A DNA stretch of 64,000 nt from Bacillota bacterium. GTDB lineage: Bacteria; Bacillota; Clostridia; Acetivibrionales; DSM-1351. Positions 18,683-28,060 of this stretch are shown piece after piece. The notes under the pieces were generated by a model that saw nothing but the letters and a program-made list of their open reading frames with translations, did not search any database and was not told the origin of the DNA. The stretch lies in the NCBI GenBank assembly GCA_023444055.1, contig JAEZRV010000041.1:62001-126000 (forward strand), written 5' to 3'. Position numbers and translations under genes: made by a program. Every line of letters begins with the position of its first letter. The stretch's first letter is position 1.

Positions 18683-18709
18683 ATACATTTTGCGGAGGTT
18701 GGACTGGCA

Positions 18710-19513
18710 ATGAAGGAAAAAAAATATCTGATAGATACCACCCTTCGTGACGGAGAACAAAGCCCAGGCTTTGCATTTAATATAGATGAAAAAATAATGC
18801 TTGCTCAGCTAATGGAAAAAGCAGGTGTATATCAAATTGAAGCTGGAGTTCCGGCAATGGGAAAGTATGAAAAAGCTGCCATTTGCAAAATTATCGATAA
18901 TAGAAAAACGGTAAAGATATCAACCTGGAATAGAATGAAAAAAGAGGATATAGAACATTCTTTTGATTGTTGCCCTGATATTATTCATATAAGTGCACCA
19001 GTATCCTATGTACATATTTATTCTAAACTTAAAAAAAACAAAATTTGGTTGCAAAATAATTTGCAACAGTGTGTTAGTTATGCATTAGATAAAGGTTATA
19101 CAGTTACTGTTGGATTAGAGGATGCTTCACGGGCAGATATTACATTTATTATTAGTATTGCTAATCTATTAAAGGATATGGGAGTTGCAAACATCCGATT
19201 TGCTGATACAGTGGGGGTTTTGACACCTTCGAGGACATATCAGACAATACGGGACATTATTAGCAATACAGGCATTTCAGTTGGTATTCATGCGCACAAT
19301 GATTTGGGAATGGCAGTGGCAAATTCATTAGAAGCTGCGAAGGCAGGAGCAGATTTTATAGATACAACTCTTTTTGGAATAGGTGAACGTGCTGGGAATT
19401 GTGATATTAGTAAGTTTGCGTGGGCAGCTGATAAGCTTTTTGAGATAAAACCTAGTTATTCCTGTATTAATGATTTAAAAGAGAGTGCCAGATATATTTT
19501 ATTTAAAGAATAG
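18710..19513 (+). CDS. nifV-alpha: Homocitrate synthase, alpha subunit (catalytic barrel)
   Basis: 267 residues forming the TIM barrel that condenses acetyl-CoA with 2-oxoglutarate. The signature LRDGEQSPG is near the N-terminus, and HAHNDLGMA holds the metal-binding histidines. The protein stops where the one-piece enzymes continue into the segment encoded by nifV-omega, so the two are expected to form one enzyme. ATG 18710 follows TGCGGAGGTT. The gene is 27 bases after nifV-omega. Confidence 0.9.
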   Translation: MKEKKYLIDTTLRDGEQSPGFAFNIDEKIMLAQLMEKAGVYQIEAGVPAMGKYEKAAICKIIDNRKTVKISTWNRMKKEDIEHSFDCCPDIIHISAPVSYVHIYSKLKKNKIWLQNNLQQCVSYALDKGYTVTVGLEDASRADITFIISIANLLKDMGVANIRFADTVGVLTPSRTYQTIRDIISNTGISVGIHAHNDLGMAVANSLEAAKAGADFIDTTLFGIGERAGNCDISKFAWAADKLFEIKPSYSCINDLKESARYILFKE

Positions 19514-19571
19514 TAGTCAAAATATTAAGAAGTGGAGATGGGGTGTAAGTGTGAAATTACTAATACAGATA

Positions 19572-19643
19572 GAGGAGGTGCCGAGTCCATGTCATTTCTG
19601 TCATTTAGTTTTGTGTAGAATGTGGGACATGGACATATTTATG
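19572..19643 (+). promoter_or_regulatory. Leader element H, copy 1 (modA)
   Basis: Ribosome binding site GAGGAGGTG, then GTCCATGTC (19585-19593) exactly complementary to GACATGGAC (19626-19634), then ATATTT and the modA start codon at 19641. TTTCT and AGAA inside the loop can pair as a second helix. The loop encodes a nine-codon reading frame (ATG 19589 to TAG 19618, MSFLSFSFV). If the hairpin folds, the binding site is about 12 bases from the ATG instead of about 62. Confidence 0.65.
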
Positions 19644-20495
19644 AAAGCACGGAGAAAAAACATTTTTATATTAATAATTATAAGCCTTTTGCTACAAGTG
19701 GGTTGTGGTGCTGTAACTTCACCTACACAAAATACTTCCGCTGATACATCAAAAGCTACGGCTACAGAAGTATCTGAGACTAATTCTGATAATACTACAG
19801 AAAAAACTGAACTTTTTGTAGCAGCGGCAGCAAGCTTAACAGATGCAGTAACTGAAGTTATACAAAATTATAAAAAAGTACAACCGAATGTTGTCATAAA
19901 CTGTACCTTTAGTTCTTCTGGAACTCTACAAACACAGATTGAACAGGGAGCACCAGCAGATATTTTTATATCAGCAGCAAAAAAACAGGTGGAGGCCCTT
20001 GAAAAAGAGGGTTTAGCTAAAGAAGGTACAAAGAAAGAACTCCTTATAAACAAAGTTGTATTAATAGCGCCTGTTGATAATAAAAAGAGTATTACAAATT
20101 TTGAGGAGCTTGCAACTGACAAGGTCTCGACGATAGCTTTAGGAGAACCTAGTGGTGTTCCAGTAGGACAGTATTCAGAAGAAATATTTTCGTATCTTAA
20201 AATACTAGATAAAGTAAAACCGAAAGCAAACTATGGTAGTGATGTAAGACAAATTCTTACATGGGTAGAAAATGGAGATGTTGATTGTGGAGTAGTTTAT
20301 GCAACCGATGCAGCTTTATCAGATAAAATAAAGTTAGTATGTGAAGCTCCAAAGAACAGTCATAAACCTGTTATATACCCTGCTGTCGTGCTAAAAAACA
20401 GTAAGCACACTGCAGAGGCTGAAGAATTCTTAAATTATTTATCGACACCAGAAATTGAAAATGTATTTAAAAAATACGGCTTTGAAGTTGAGTAA
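19641..20495 (+). CDS. modA: Molybdate ABC transporter, substrate-binding lipoprotein
   Basis: 284 residues. A positively charged N-terminus, a hydrophobic helix and the lipobox LQVGC indicate a membrane-anchored lipoprotein; a Thr/Ser-rich linker follows. The mature domain begins ELFVAAAASLTDAV, a characteristic ModA start, and contains the SSSGTLQTQIEQGAPADIF segment that contacts molybdate. The start is ATG 19641, directly after leader element H; an open frame continues upstream to 19485 but runs through the element and is not expected to be translated. First gene of modABC, placed after nifV, so Mo uptake is encoded next to its main user. Confidence 0.9.
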   Translation: MKARRKNIFILIIISLLLQVGCGAVTSPTQNTSADTSKATATEVSETNSDNTTEKTELFVAAAASLTDAVTEVIQNYKKVQPNVVINCTFSSSGTLQTQIEQGAPADIFISAAKKQVEALEKEGLAKEGTKKELLINKVVLIAPVDNKKSITNFEELATDKVSTIALGEPSGVPVGQYSEEIFSYLKILDKVKPKANYGSDVRQILTWVENGDVDCGVVYATDAALSDKIKLVCEAPKNSHKPVIYPAVVLKNSKHTAEAEEFLNYLSTPEIENVFKKYGFEVE

Positions 20496-20601
20496 ATAAA
20501 AATGGAACTGCTTACACAGTGTCTACTGCTAATGATTTCATGTTTTAGATTGAATATAGCAGCACTAAGAGTTCTGTTTATAGAGATAGAAGGTAGAACT
20601 T

Positions 20602-21279
20602 ATGGATTTATCACCACTTTATGTATCGCTTAAAGTAGCGTTTACTGCTACAACAGTTACTGTTTTTCTGGGAATTTTGGCAGCCTGGTATGTTTTTAAG
20701 GCGAAGAGGTTTAAGGGACTGATTGATGGAGTATTTACTTTACCTATGGTTTTGCCTCCTACAGTGGTTGGATTTTTTCTGCTTATTATTTTTGGGAAAA
20801 ATAGTTTATTGGGTAGCTTTTTATTGCAGTTTAATATTAGTATTGTATTTACTTGGATAGGAGCAGTAATTGCATCAATAGTAGTAGCCTTTCCATTAAT
20901 GTATAGAACTGTAAGAGGTGCTTTTGAACAATTTGACATAAGCATGATTTACGCTGCAAGGACTCTAGGTATATCAGAGTTTAGAGTGTTTTATAAAATT
21001 GTAATTCCCAATGTGTTGCCAAGTATAGTAGCAGGAACAGTGCTTTCCTTTGCCAGAGCACTAGGCGAATTTGGTGCAACAATAATGCTTGCCGGGAATA
21101 TTCCAGGAAGAACACAAACAATGGCTATTGCTATATATACGGCAGTACAGGCTGGAGACAGAGCAAAAGCATATAATTGGGTTTTAATTATATGTATAAT
21201 GTCCTTTACCTCAATAATTCTTATAAATTTTTGGAATAGTCGTCAAAGCAAGAGAACAGCAAAAAGAGGTGATATTTGA
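20602..21279 (+). CDS. modB: Molybdate ABC transporter, permease
   Basis: 225 residues with five or six membrane helices. The cytoplasmic coupling loop carries the EAA-type motif (AARTLGISEFRVFYKIVIPNVLP region), and ARALGEFGATIMLAG is typical of ModB. A site AGAAGGTAG precedes ATG 20602. The stop overlaps the modC start (TGATG), indicating translational coupling. Confidence 0.93.
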   Translation: MDLSPLYVSLKVAFTATTVTVFLGILAAWYVFKAKRFKGLIDGVFTLPMVLPPTVVGFFLLIIFGKNSLLGSFLLQFNISIVFTWIGAVIASIVVAFPLMYRTVRGAFEQFDISMIYAARTLGISEFRVFYKIVIPNVLPSIVAGTVLSFARALGEFGATIMLAGNIPGRTQTMAIAIYTAVQAGDRAKAYNWVLIICIMSFTSIILINFWNSRQSKRTAKRGDI

Positions 21280-22346
21280 TGTCACTATACGTTAATATTA
21301 AAAAGGTTATGGATAATAATTTTACACTTGACATTGAATTTTCTGCAAATAATGAAATAACTGCCCTACTAGGTGCCTCGGGTTGTGGAAAGAGCATGAC
21401 CTTAAAATGTATCGCAGGCATAGAAGAGCCTGATGAAGGTACTATTGTTTTAGATGGCAGAGTTTTATTTGATTCAGGAAAGAAAATTAATTTATCACCA
21501 CAGAAAAGAAAAGTGGGATATTTATTTCAAAATTATGCACTGTTTCCCAATATGACGGTAGAAGAAAACATTGGAATTGGCGCTTCTGCAAATAAGCAGG
21601 AACGTAAAAGGATTGTAAAAGAAAAAATTAAATCATTTTATCTGGAGGGCTTAGAAAAGAAACAACCCCACCAGCTTTCAGGAGGTCAGCAGCAAAGAGT
21701 TGCACTCGCAAGAATTATGGCATCAAAACCAGATATTATTATGCTAGACGAACCCTTTTGTGCTTTAGACAGCTATTTAAAATGGCAGCTTGAACAGAAA
21801 ATGATAGATTCGCTATCCAGTTTTCAAGGTACAGTTCTTTTTGTATCACATAATAGAAATGAAGTTTATCGTTTTGCAAGCACTATTGCTGTTATTTCAG
21901 ATGGGAAGGTTGAGGTGGTAAGCGAAAAGGAAAGCTTGTTTACTGTGCCAAAAAAACTATCGGCTGCTCTTTTAACTGGTTGTAAAAATATATCAAGAGC
22001 TGAAAGACTTTCAGAATATACTTTGAAGGCAATTGACTGGAACTTAGTTCTTCATACGGGTAGATTGATAGATGAAGACATAAAATATGTAGGTATAAGG
22101 GCTCATTATTTAGAATATACCGAAAAGGATGACTCCCATAATATAATGACTTGTGAAGTAGTTAAAGTAATTGAAAATCCGTTTTCCTATATTATTATGT
22201 TAAAAAACAAAAACAGCAATAATTGTTATGGAAATTCACTAATAAGATGGGAGACAGATAAAAATATATGGAGAGAGATCTCAATAAAAAACAAACCCAT
22301 AAGATTAATTTTTAAGGAAGAAGATTTATTGCTGCTTGTATATTAG
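21279..22346 (+). CDS. modC: Molybdate ABC transporter, ATP-binding protein
   Basis: 355 residues. Walker A is GASGCGKS, the Q-loop is YLFQNYALFP, the signature is LSGGQQQR, and Walker B is IIMLDEPFCALD. The C-terminal part from about residue 265 resembles the TOBE oxyanion-binding domain of ModC, which senses molybdate. Compared with E. coli ModC it is similar in length. ATG 21279 overlaps the modB stop; the TTG three bases earlier is less likely. GAGGTGAT lies upstream. Confidence 0.9.
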   Translation: MSLYVNIKKVMDNNFTLDIEFSANNEITALLGASGCGKSMTLKCIAGIEEPDEGTIVLDGRVLFDSGKKINLSPQKRKVGYLFQNYALFPNMTVEENIGIGASANKQERKRIVKEKIKSFYLEGLEKKQPHQLSGGQQQRVALARIMASKPDIIMLDEPFCALDSYLKWQLEQKMIDSLSSFQGTVLFVSHNRNEVYRFASTIAVISDGKVEVVSEKESLFTVPKKLSAALLTGCKNISRAERLSEYTLKAIDWNLVLHTGRLIDEDIKYVGIRAHYLEYTEKDDSHNIMTCEVVKVIENPFSYIIMLKNKNSNNCYGNSLIRWETDKNIWREISIKNKPIRLIFKEEDLLLLVY

Positions 22347-22408
22347 ATCTTTAACGATAAATTAACTTACTTTTATCTAAAATATATGGTAAAATATTAA
22401 CATGATAC

Positions 22409-22460
22409 AACGTGTGGTTTTGAAAACGACTTCTAGTTGCCAAAACCACACGTTATTTTT
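22409..22460 (+). terminator. Terminator of the modABC operon
   Basis: A perfect 14-bp stem (22409-22422 with 22441-22454) followed by ATTTTTG. The loop can form a small extra helix. Confidence 0.8.
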
Positions 22461-22518
22461 GTACGGCTTAAGAGATTGACTTACGTACGTTAAATTAACG
22501 GTATTAAATCCCTTGTAA

Positions 22519-22605
22519 CATAAATATATGCCCATGCCTAACATTCTGCACAAAAATATCAAGTAAATGTACATTACTTGATAGAAATAGTATGGGCTAG
22601 GTACC
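22519..22605 (-). promoter_or_regulatory. Leader element H, orphan copy
   Basis: On the minus strand GCCCATAC (22590-22597) pairs with GGCATGGGC (22530-22538) with one A-C mismatch; ATTTCT and AGAA can form the inner helix. The loop holds an extra hairpin (ATCAAGTAA with TTACTTGAT). The ATG after the element opens only a five-codon frame, so no gene follows it. It has no convincing ribosome binding site, so it looks like a stranded or decayed copy. Confidence 0.5.
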
Positions 22606-22637
22606 TAAGTAAAAAGATAGGAGATGTTAGAAAAACT

Positions 22638-23150
22638 ATGTATAAGATAGGCGATTTGATTATTTATGGAAGTTATGGAGTTTGTAGAGTAGAAGCTATA
22701 GGTGCACCTGATATTTCGGGGCTAGAGGAAAATAGGGAATATTATACACTTTGTCCCTTTTATCAGAATGGCAAGATATTTACACCTGTTGATACCAGTG
22801 TTTTTATGAGACCGGTTATTACAAATGAAAAGGCTCAACAGCTTATAGACCTTATTCCATCTATTAGGGCGGATTTGAACACTAGCAGCAATTCAAAATT
22901 AGTGGAAGAGCAATACCAAGAATCTATGCAAACACATGACTGCTGTGATTTAATCAAAGTTATAAAGACAGTTTATAATAAAAGAGTGATAGCCGTAGGG
23001 CAAGGGAAAAAACTTGGTCAAATAGATGAGCGTTATATGAAAAAAGCTGAGGACTTATTGTATGGTGAATTGGCGGTTGCTCTAGGAATGCCAAGAGAAG
23101 ATGTAAGAAGCTATATTGAAGGCAGAGTTAATGAAATGGTAGCAGGTTAA
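22638..23150 (+). CDS. CarD/CdnL-like transcription regulator
   Basis: 170 residues starting MYKIGDLIIYGSYGVCRVEAIG, the fold of the RNA-polymerase-interacting domain shared by CarD, CdnL and TRCF. The rest is helical and could contact promoter DNA, as in CarD, which stabilises open complexes. ATG 22638 matches the family N-terminus, although the nearest purine-rich site (AGGAGATG) is 14 bases away. That site is followed at once by an eight-codon frame, MLEKLCIR, ending within the start of the gene, so initiation may be unusual. It stands alone between modC and an opposing araC gene. Confidence 0.8.
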   Translation: MYKIGDLIIYGSYGVCRVEAIGAPDISGLEENREYYTLCPFYQNGKIFTPVDTSVFMRPVITNEKAQQLIDLIPSIRADLNTSSNSKLVEEQYQESMQTHDCCDLIKVIKTVYNKRVIAVGQGKKLGQIDERYMKKAEDLLYGELAVALGMPREDVRSYIEGRVNEMVAG

Positions 23151-23155
23151 CTGCA

Positions 23156-23197
23156 ACCAAACAGCTCTGAAAGATTAAATACCTGTTGGTGTTTTTT
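23156..23197 (+). terminator. Terminator after the CarD-like gene
   Basis: ACCAAACAG and CTGTTGGT form a stem with one bulge, followed by GTTTTTT. It may serve both this gene and the convergent araC gene. Confidence 0.6.
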
Positions 23198-23218
23198 AGG
23201 TCATTATTTTTAGTTTTT

Positions 23219-24073
23219 TTACAACCCAATTTTTTTATATACCGAGGGTGAGCAACCTTTGATACTTTTGAAGGACCTATTGAAAGTAACGATGCTATTA
23301 AAACCAACAGCGTATGCTATATCTGCAATTGACATATTTGATTCTATAAGAAAAAGTTCTGCCTGTTTTATTCTATACTCATTCAAGTAAAGTATAAAAT
23401 TTTTCTCTGTAATGTCCTTGAATATTCTCGAAAAGTAAGATTCGCTAAAACCAACTGCTTTTGCGACATCTGTTAAAGAGATATCATTCATATAATTTGT
23501 ATCAATAAACTTAAATGCCTCTGAGAGCTTCTCCATACCTTGTATTTTTTTGACGCTACCATCGTTGTTTTGCAAATTTACTTTATCAGCAAGGAATTTT
23601 GATATGATTGCAAAAATATCATGGATTCGGGCACTAATGAAAAACTCAAACCCAAAATCTTTTTTAGAAAAATTCTCAACAATGCTTGTAAAATGTTCTT
23701 TGATACCTTGGTGAAAAGGAATATCATTGGTTGATATTTTAAATGTATTTGACATTAAGGCTTTAATAATATTATTATTACCAAATGTACACAAAGAAGA
23801 GGAATCAAACTGAATAAAAATTCTTTTACCACAATTATTCCTGTTTGAAAACCCATGAGTATCACCGCTTGCTATAAATAGGATATCGCCCTCATCAAGC
23901 ATTAGTAGTCTATTATTGACACTTATGTTATAAGTGTTTTTTTCTATATACAAAATTTCTATCACCGAATGCCAATGCACAGGATAGTCAAAGTTATCAA
24001 AGGTGTTAACTTCTAGTCTAAATGGAAAACCATCAGCAAAAATACCTTTCTCGTGTAATCCATCAACATACAT
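23219..24073 (-). CDS. AraC-family transcription regulator with cupin sensor domain
   Basis: About 284 residues. The N-terminal half resembles an AraC cupin arm (HWHSVIEILYI, EGDILFIASGDTHGF), which typically binds a sugar. The last 100 residues hold the two helix-turn-helix motifs (ISLTDVAKAVGFSESYFSRIFKD and SIADIAYAVGFNSIVTFNRSFK). ATG 24073 is preferred because it stands at the position used by leader element H in other copies; an ATG at 24085 is also in frame. It lies downstream of, and in the same direction as, a family 3 glycosidase gene but behind that gene's terminator, so it may regulate that gene rather than share its transcript. Confidence 0.85.
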   Translation of the reverse strand: MYVDGLHEKGIFADGFPFRLEVNTFDNFDYPVHWHSVIEILYIEKNTYNISVNNRLLMLDEGDILFIASGDTHGFSNRNNCGKRIFIQFDSSSLCTFGNNNIIKALMSNTFKISTNDIPFHQGIKEHFTSIVENFSKKDFGFEFFISARIHDIFAIISKFLADKVNLQNNDGSVKKIQGMEKLSEAFKFIDTNYMNDISLTDVAKAVGFSESYFSRIFKDITEKNFILYLNEYRIKQAELFLIESNMSIADIAYAVGFNSIVTFNRSFKSIKGCSPSVYKKIGL

Positions 24074-24142
24074 AATAATCGCCATACCATCATTTGAAAC
24101 AAAACTCCATTAAGTATTGGTATAGACTCAGAACCTCCTTTT
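24073..24142 (-). promoter_or_regulatory. Leader element H, diverged copy (araC)
   Basis: Minus strand: AAAAGGAGGTTC, then GAGT, then CTATACCA, which pairs with TGGTATGG, then CGATTATT and ATG 24073. The same order of parts as in copies 1-4, with a different stem sequence. Confidence 0.4.
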
Positions 24143-24159
24143 TTGCTAAAATAAAACCT

Positions 24160-24193
24160 CGATATAGAAATATTATATAATATTTCTATATCG
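24160..24193. repeat. Perfect 34-bp palindrome upstream of araC
   Basis: Each 17-base arm (CGATATAGAAATATTAT and its complement) is perfect and there is no spacer. It lies 18 bases upstream of the araC ribosome binding site, so it could be an operator or a transcription start-proximal hairpin. The rest of the gap to 24428 has no recognisable gene. Confidence 0.55.
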
Positions 24194-24427
24194 AACAATA
24201 CAATTTCTGATTTTTTAATTTATTAACTTTAAGAATCTTTAATACTCTTTTAAGGGATTTGCAGTTTATTATACATAATGAATTGTTTAAATACTAGGTT
24301 TGAGTTTGCAAAAAATAAAAAAAGTGAGAAAATAGGAGATAAATTTGGCTATTTAGTTAAAATTGACCAAAATTTTGTTGGTAAAATGTTGTAATAAAAT
24401 ATACAGTGTAATGATAGACTGTAAACC

Positions 24428-24485
24428 TTAAAAAGAGTTTCAAAGCTTCAAATGGAGTATTATTCCATACGGAGCTTTGAAACTC
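24428..24485 (-). terminator. Terminator of the family 3 glycosidase gene
   Basis: A 14-15-bp stem (GAGTTTCAAAGCT and complement) which on the minus strand runs into CTCTTTTTAAGG. The loop holds a second small stem. Confidence 0.75.
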
Positions 24486-24568
24486 TGTTTATCTAAACCA
24501 CTTTATTTCCATATAAAATATGAAAATAATAATTTGTACTAATTTTATAAAGTCATGTATTTAATGAT

Positions 24569-26719
24569 TTACTCTAATACAAATGAAGTCTTTAATACAT
24601 TACTGCCGGTCAAAGATATACTTCTTGAATCAGGTTGGCTTCCGCCTACAAATATTTCAAAATTGCCAGCTTCAAGAATAGACTCTCCATCCTCATTAAC
24701 TAACATCATATCCTCCGGCGCTAGGCTAAAGATGACCTCTGCTTGTTCGTTAGGAAGCAAGTTTATTTTTTTGATTCCTCTGAGCTGCCATTTAGGGGCA
24801 ACCACGCTTGTTTCAATATCCTTAAGATAAAGCTGTACAACTTCTTTAGATTCACGATTGCCTACATTTTTAACTTTTACTGAACAGCTAATGCTTTCAC
24901 CAGATTTTATTTTATTACTTGAAACAGTTATATCGATATATTCAAATTTTGAATAGCTTAAGCCATACCCAAATGGATAAAGGGCTTCATTTTCCATATA
25001 CTTGTAGGTTCTGTTTTTCATTGAATAATCATGGAAATCCGGCAATTCCTCAGTTGTTCTGTAAAAAGTAACAGGCAGTCGTCCTGAAGGATTTGATTCA
25101 CCAAAAAGAATAGAGGCTATAGCACGTCCGCCCTGTGCGCCAGGATACCATGCTTGCAAGATAGCAGGTACATTAGCATCAGCCCATGTTACGGACAATG
25201 CACTCCCCGACAGAAGTAATAGTATAATTGGTTTGCCTGTTGTATGTACTGCTTCTAATAGCTGTTGCTGCTGACCAGGAAGGTTTAAGTCAAATTTGTC
25301 TCCTGATGCATACTCATTTCCTGCATCTCCTTCTTCACCTTCAATACTAGCATCAAGACCTAGACACATGATAACAATATCGGATCTTTCAGCTACACTT
25401 ATTGCCTCGGCAATTCTATCGCTTGGTCTAGCTAAGCCTTCAACTTTATCCTTATATAGATGGCAGCCTTGGGAATAGTTTATCCTTACTGAATCTGGAA
25501 CGGATTCGCGAATACCGTCTAGCACAGTAATGTACTCCGAAGCAGTTCCAAAATAGTTTCCTACAAGTGCGTCTCTGCTATCAGCATTAGGACCGATAAC
25601 CGCTATTGATTTTAAACTATTTTTATCAAGTGGCAGAATACTATCTTTATTTTTCAAAAGAACCACTGAATCTTTTGCTGCCTCAAGAGCAAGTTTATTA
25701 TGCTCTTTACAGTCAACGACATCATAAGGAATTGATGCATATGGTATATTTTCATCACTATCAAACATACCAAGTTTCATTCGAGTCATCATTAATCGTG
25801 AAACTGATTCGTCAATTGTTTCTTCATCTATTAAACCTTCGTTATAAGCGATAAGCAGGTTCAAATACATATTGCCGCAATTTACATCACAGCCATTATT
25901 TACTGCAAGGGCTACAGACTCTGGTGCTGTTTTCGTAACCATATGGTTTTCATGGAAATCCTTAATTGCCCAACAGTCTGATGTTACATGCCCTTTAAAA
26001 CCCCATTCGTCTCTTAAAATGTCTTTTAATAATGTTTTACTGCCACAGCAGGGCTCACCGTTTGTCCTATTATAAGCACCCATTACAGCTTCCACATTTG
26101 CTTCTTGAACTAATTTTTTAAAAGCTGGTAAGTAAGTTTCATACATGTCTTTTTTAGAAACAACAGCATTAAAACTATGTCTTTCACCTTCAGGACCACT
26201 ATGGACAGCAAAATGTTTAGCGCATGCGGCTGCTTTTAAGTATTTGTTATCATTGCCTTGAAGTCCTTCAACAAATCGGATACCAAGTCTGCTTGTTAAA
26301 TAAGAATCTTCGCCGTAGGTCTCATGACCACGTCCCCAACGAGGATCTCTAAAAATATTTATATTTGGAGACCAAAAAGTAAGTCCTTTATATATATCAT
26401 GATCATTTTTTCTCTGAAACTCGTGATATTTTGCTCTGCCTTCTGTAGAAATAACATCTGCGATTTTAAAAATAAGTTCTTCATCAAATGTTGCTGCCAA
26501 CCCAATTGCTTGCGGAAATACTGTTGCAATTCCAGCTCTGGCAACGCCATGCAAGGCTTCATTCCACCAATTGTAGGAGGGTATTCCTAAACGGGGTATG
26601 GCTGGAGCATCAAACAGCATTTGTGTCGTTTTTTCCTCAAGAGTCATTTGAGAGACTAAGTCTTTAACACGTTCCTCAAAGCTTAATGTTTCATCTTTAT
26701 ATACTGGTGTTGTTTTCAT
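24569..26719 (-). CDS. Glycoside hydrolase family 3, probable beta-xylosidase or beta-glucosidase
   Basis: 716 residues, no signal peptide, so probably cytoplasmic and acting on imported oligosaccharides. The N-terminal barrel contains RDPRWGRGHETYGEDSYL and KHFAVHSGPEGER. The catalytic nucleophile is the aspartate in VTSDCWAI. The second alpha/beta domain (GPNADSRDALVGNYFG, GEEGDAGNE) and the C-terminal fibronectin III-like domain (NPSGRLPVTFYR onward) follow. The SDCWAI nucleophile context and overall length resemble bacterial beta-xylosidases more than beta-glucosidases, but the substrate cannot be decided from sequence alone. AAGGAGGT lies six bases before ATG 26719. It fits a plant-polysaccharide lifestyle. 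Confidence 0.92.
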   Translation of the reverse strand: MKTTPVYKDETLSFEERVKDLVSQMTLEEKTTQMLFDAPAIPRLGIPSYNWWNEALHGVARAGIATVFPQAIGLAATFDEELIFKIADVISTEGRAKYHEFQRKNDHDIYKGLTFWSPNINIFRDPRWGRGHETYGEDSYLTSRLGIRFVEGLQGNDNKYLKAAACAKHFAVHSGPEGERHSFNAVVSKKDMYETYLPAFKKLVQEANVEAVMGAYNRTNGEPCCGSKTLLKDILRDEWGFKGHVTSDCWAIKDFHENHMVTKTAPESVALAVNNGCDVNCGNMYLNLLIAYNEGLIDEETIDESVSRLMMTRMKLGMFDSDENIPYASIPYDVVDCKEHNKLALEAAKDSVVLLKNKDSILPLDKNSLKSIAVIGPNADSRDALVGNYFGTASEYITVLDGIRESVPDSVRINYSQGCHLYKDKVEGLARPSDRIAEAISVAERSDIVIMCLGLDASIEGEEGDAGNEYASGDKFDLNLPGQQQQLLEAVHTTGKPIILLLLSGSALSVTWADANVPAILQAWYPGAQGGRAIASILFGESNPSGRLPVTFYRTTEELPDFHDYSMKNRTYKYMENEALYPFGYGLSYSKFEYIDITVSSNKIKSGESISCSVKVKNVGNRESKEVVQLYLKDIETSVVAPKWQLRGIKKINLLPNEQAEVIFSLAPEDMMLVNEDGESILEAGNFEIFVGGSQPDSRSISLTGSNVLKTSFVLE

Positions 26720-27106
26720 AAAACCTCCTTGAATAGCCGTTATTATTAAGAGTATAGGTTTATAATACCTTATAAGAAAAAATAATTCATGTCATATTTT
26801 GATAATTACTATTCAGTTTATGCCATTGATGAAATTAAATCATATATTATCATAAAATAAAAAATAATAGTGAAATTCATAAAAATATGTACATTACTGT
26901 ATGTTATAGTATAATATAAAGTGATAAATAGTATTACTATGGTAATGAATTCAATTCTTTATAGCGATAATAAGATTGCTGCTAGACCCAGAAGTGATAG
27001 TTATCCGATGCCTTTACTACTAAGACCTAGACTTCAAGCGAAGTTATATTATTTATAGCTAATATGTGTAAAAGCCAAAATCTATAAGTAAAAGGAGAGC
27101 TAAGAG

Positions 27107-28033
27107 ATGAAGCTAAGAAAGAGAATTTGTGCACTAAGTATCGCTGGAATAATGTTATTTTCAATGGGTGCATATGCAGGAAGTAACACAGTAAAAATTA
27201 CAGCATTTTTAAACAAGGGTCTTACTCTAGAGGTGGATGGTGAAGTATTAAAACCTACTGAGAATGACGGTAGTAGACTTTATCCTATCGTATACAATGG
27301 ACGTACATATGTACCAGCTAAGGTGGTAGCCGAAAAATTAGGAGCATCTGTTGATTATAACAGTGCTGGAAATGGAACTGTTATTATAACTAGTGGAGCA
27401 AATAGTGATAACGACGAACAAGAGGGACAACCTATAAAGGATGCAGAACCAAGTGGTAACAGTAATACTTCAACAAATGAAAGTACACCTTCAACAAATG
27501 GAGATGGAACGCTAAGCTCGCCTGTGGGATTCAATCAAAAGCATACATGGACATCGACAGAAGATTATCTGAAAGATACTATGTCAGGAACCTTTTCTTA
27601 CACTGTAAAAAGCGTTGAAAAAATCTCTATAGATGAAGTTGAAGATCTTGGATTTAAAAGACCAGAGGCAAAAGACAATCTAGAATATGCCCTAGTTGAT
27701 CTTTTAGTCGAAGTTAAGAATGCAGAACTTAAAAAAGGCGATGGAACTGGTTCCGCTTATTTAACAGGTTGGGCTCGTAGTATATGGGGAGTAAAGACGG
27801 CAACCGGACAATCAATAATAGGGGCAACAGATTACGGATTTGATGGAAGTTTAAAGGATGCTATAAGAGCAGCATGCAATTCTAAAAAGATAACTCCTGG
27901 TATGGAAGAGTCATTTAAAGCTCAAGGCAAAGTTCTTATGACCTTATACAAAGATAAAACAAACTATATGGTTATAAGGAATTATGCAATTAAAGATTAT
28001 GATAGCAGCTTTATTTATTTCAAATTAAATTAA
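27107..28033 (+). CDS. Secreted protein with a copper amine oxidase-like N-terminal domain
   Basis: 308 residues. Residues 1-24 form a signal peptide ending in AYAG. A domain like the N-terminal (stalk) domain of copper amine oxidase follows (YPIVYNGRTYVPAKVVAEKLGASVDYN), common in clostridial surface proteins. A Ser/Thr/Asn-rich linker (about 105-145) leads to a C-terminal domain that I do not recognise (KHTWTSTEDYLKDTMSGTFSYTVKS onward). AAAGGAGAGC precedes ATG 27107. The 390-base gap upstream holds an AT-rich region with a possible TATAAT near 26920 but no other gene. Confidence 0.75.
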   Translation: MKLRKRICALSIAGIMLFSMGAYAGSNTVKITAFLNKGLTLEVDGEVLKPTENDGSRLYPIVYNGRTYVPAKVVAEKLGASVDYNSAGNGTVIITSGANSDNDEQEGQPIKDAEPSGNSNTSTNESTPSTNGDGTLSSPVGFNQKHTWTSTEDYLKDTMSGTFSYTVKSVEKISIDEVEDLGFKRPEAKDNLEYALVDLLVEVKNAELKKGDGTGSAYLTGWARSIWGVKTATGQSIIGATDYGFDGSLKDAIRAACNSKKITPGMEESFKAQGKVLMTLYKDKTNYMVIRNYAIKDYDSSFIYFKLN

Positions 28034-28060
28034 TAATAAATTCTTGATAAATATAATGAA

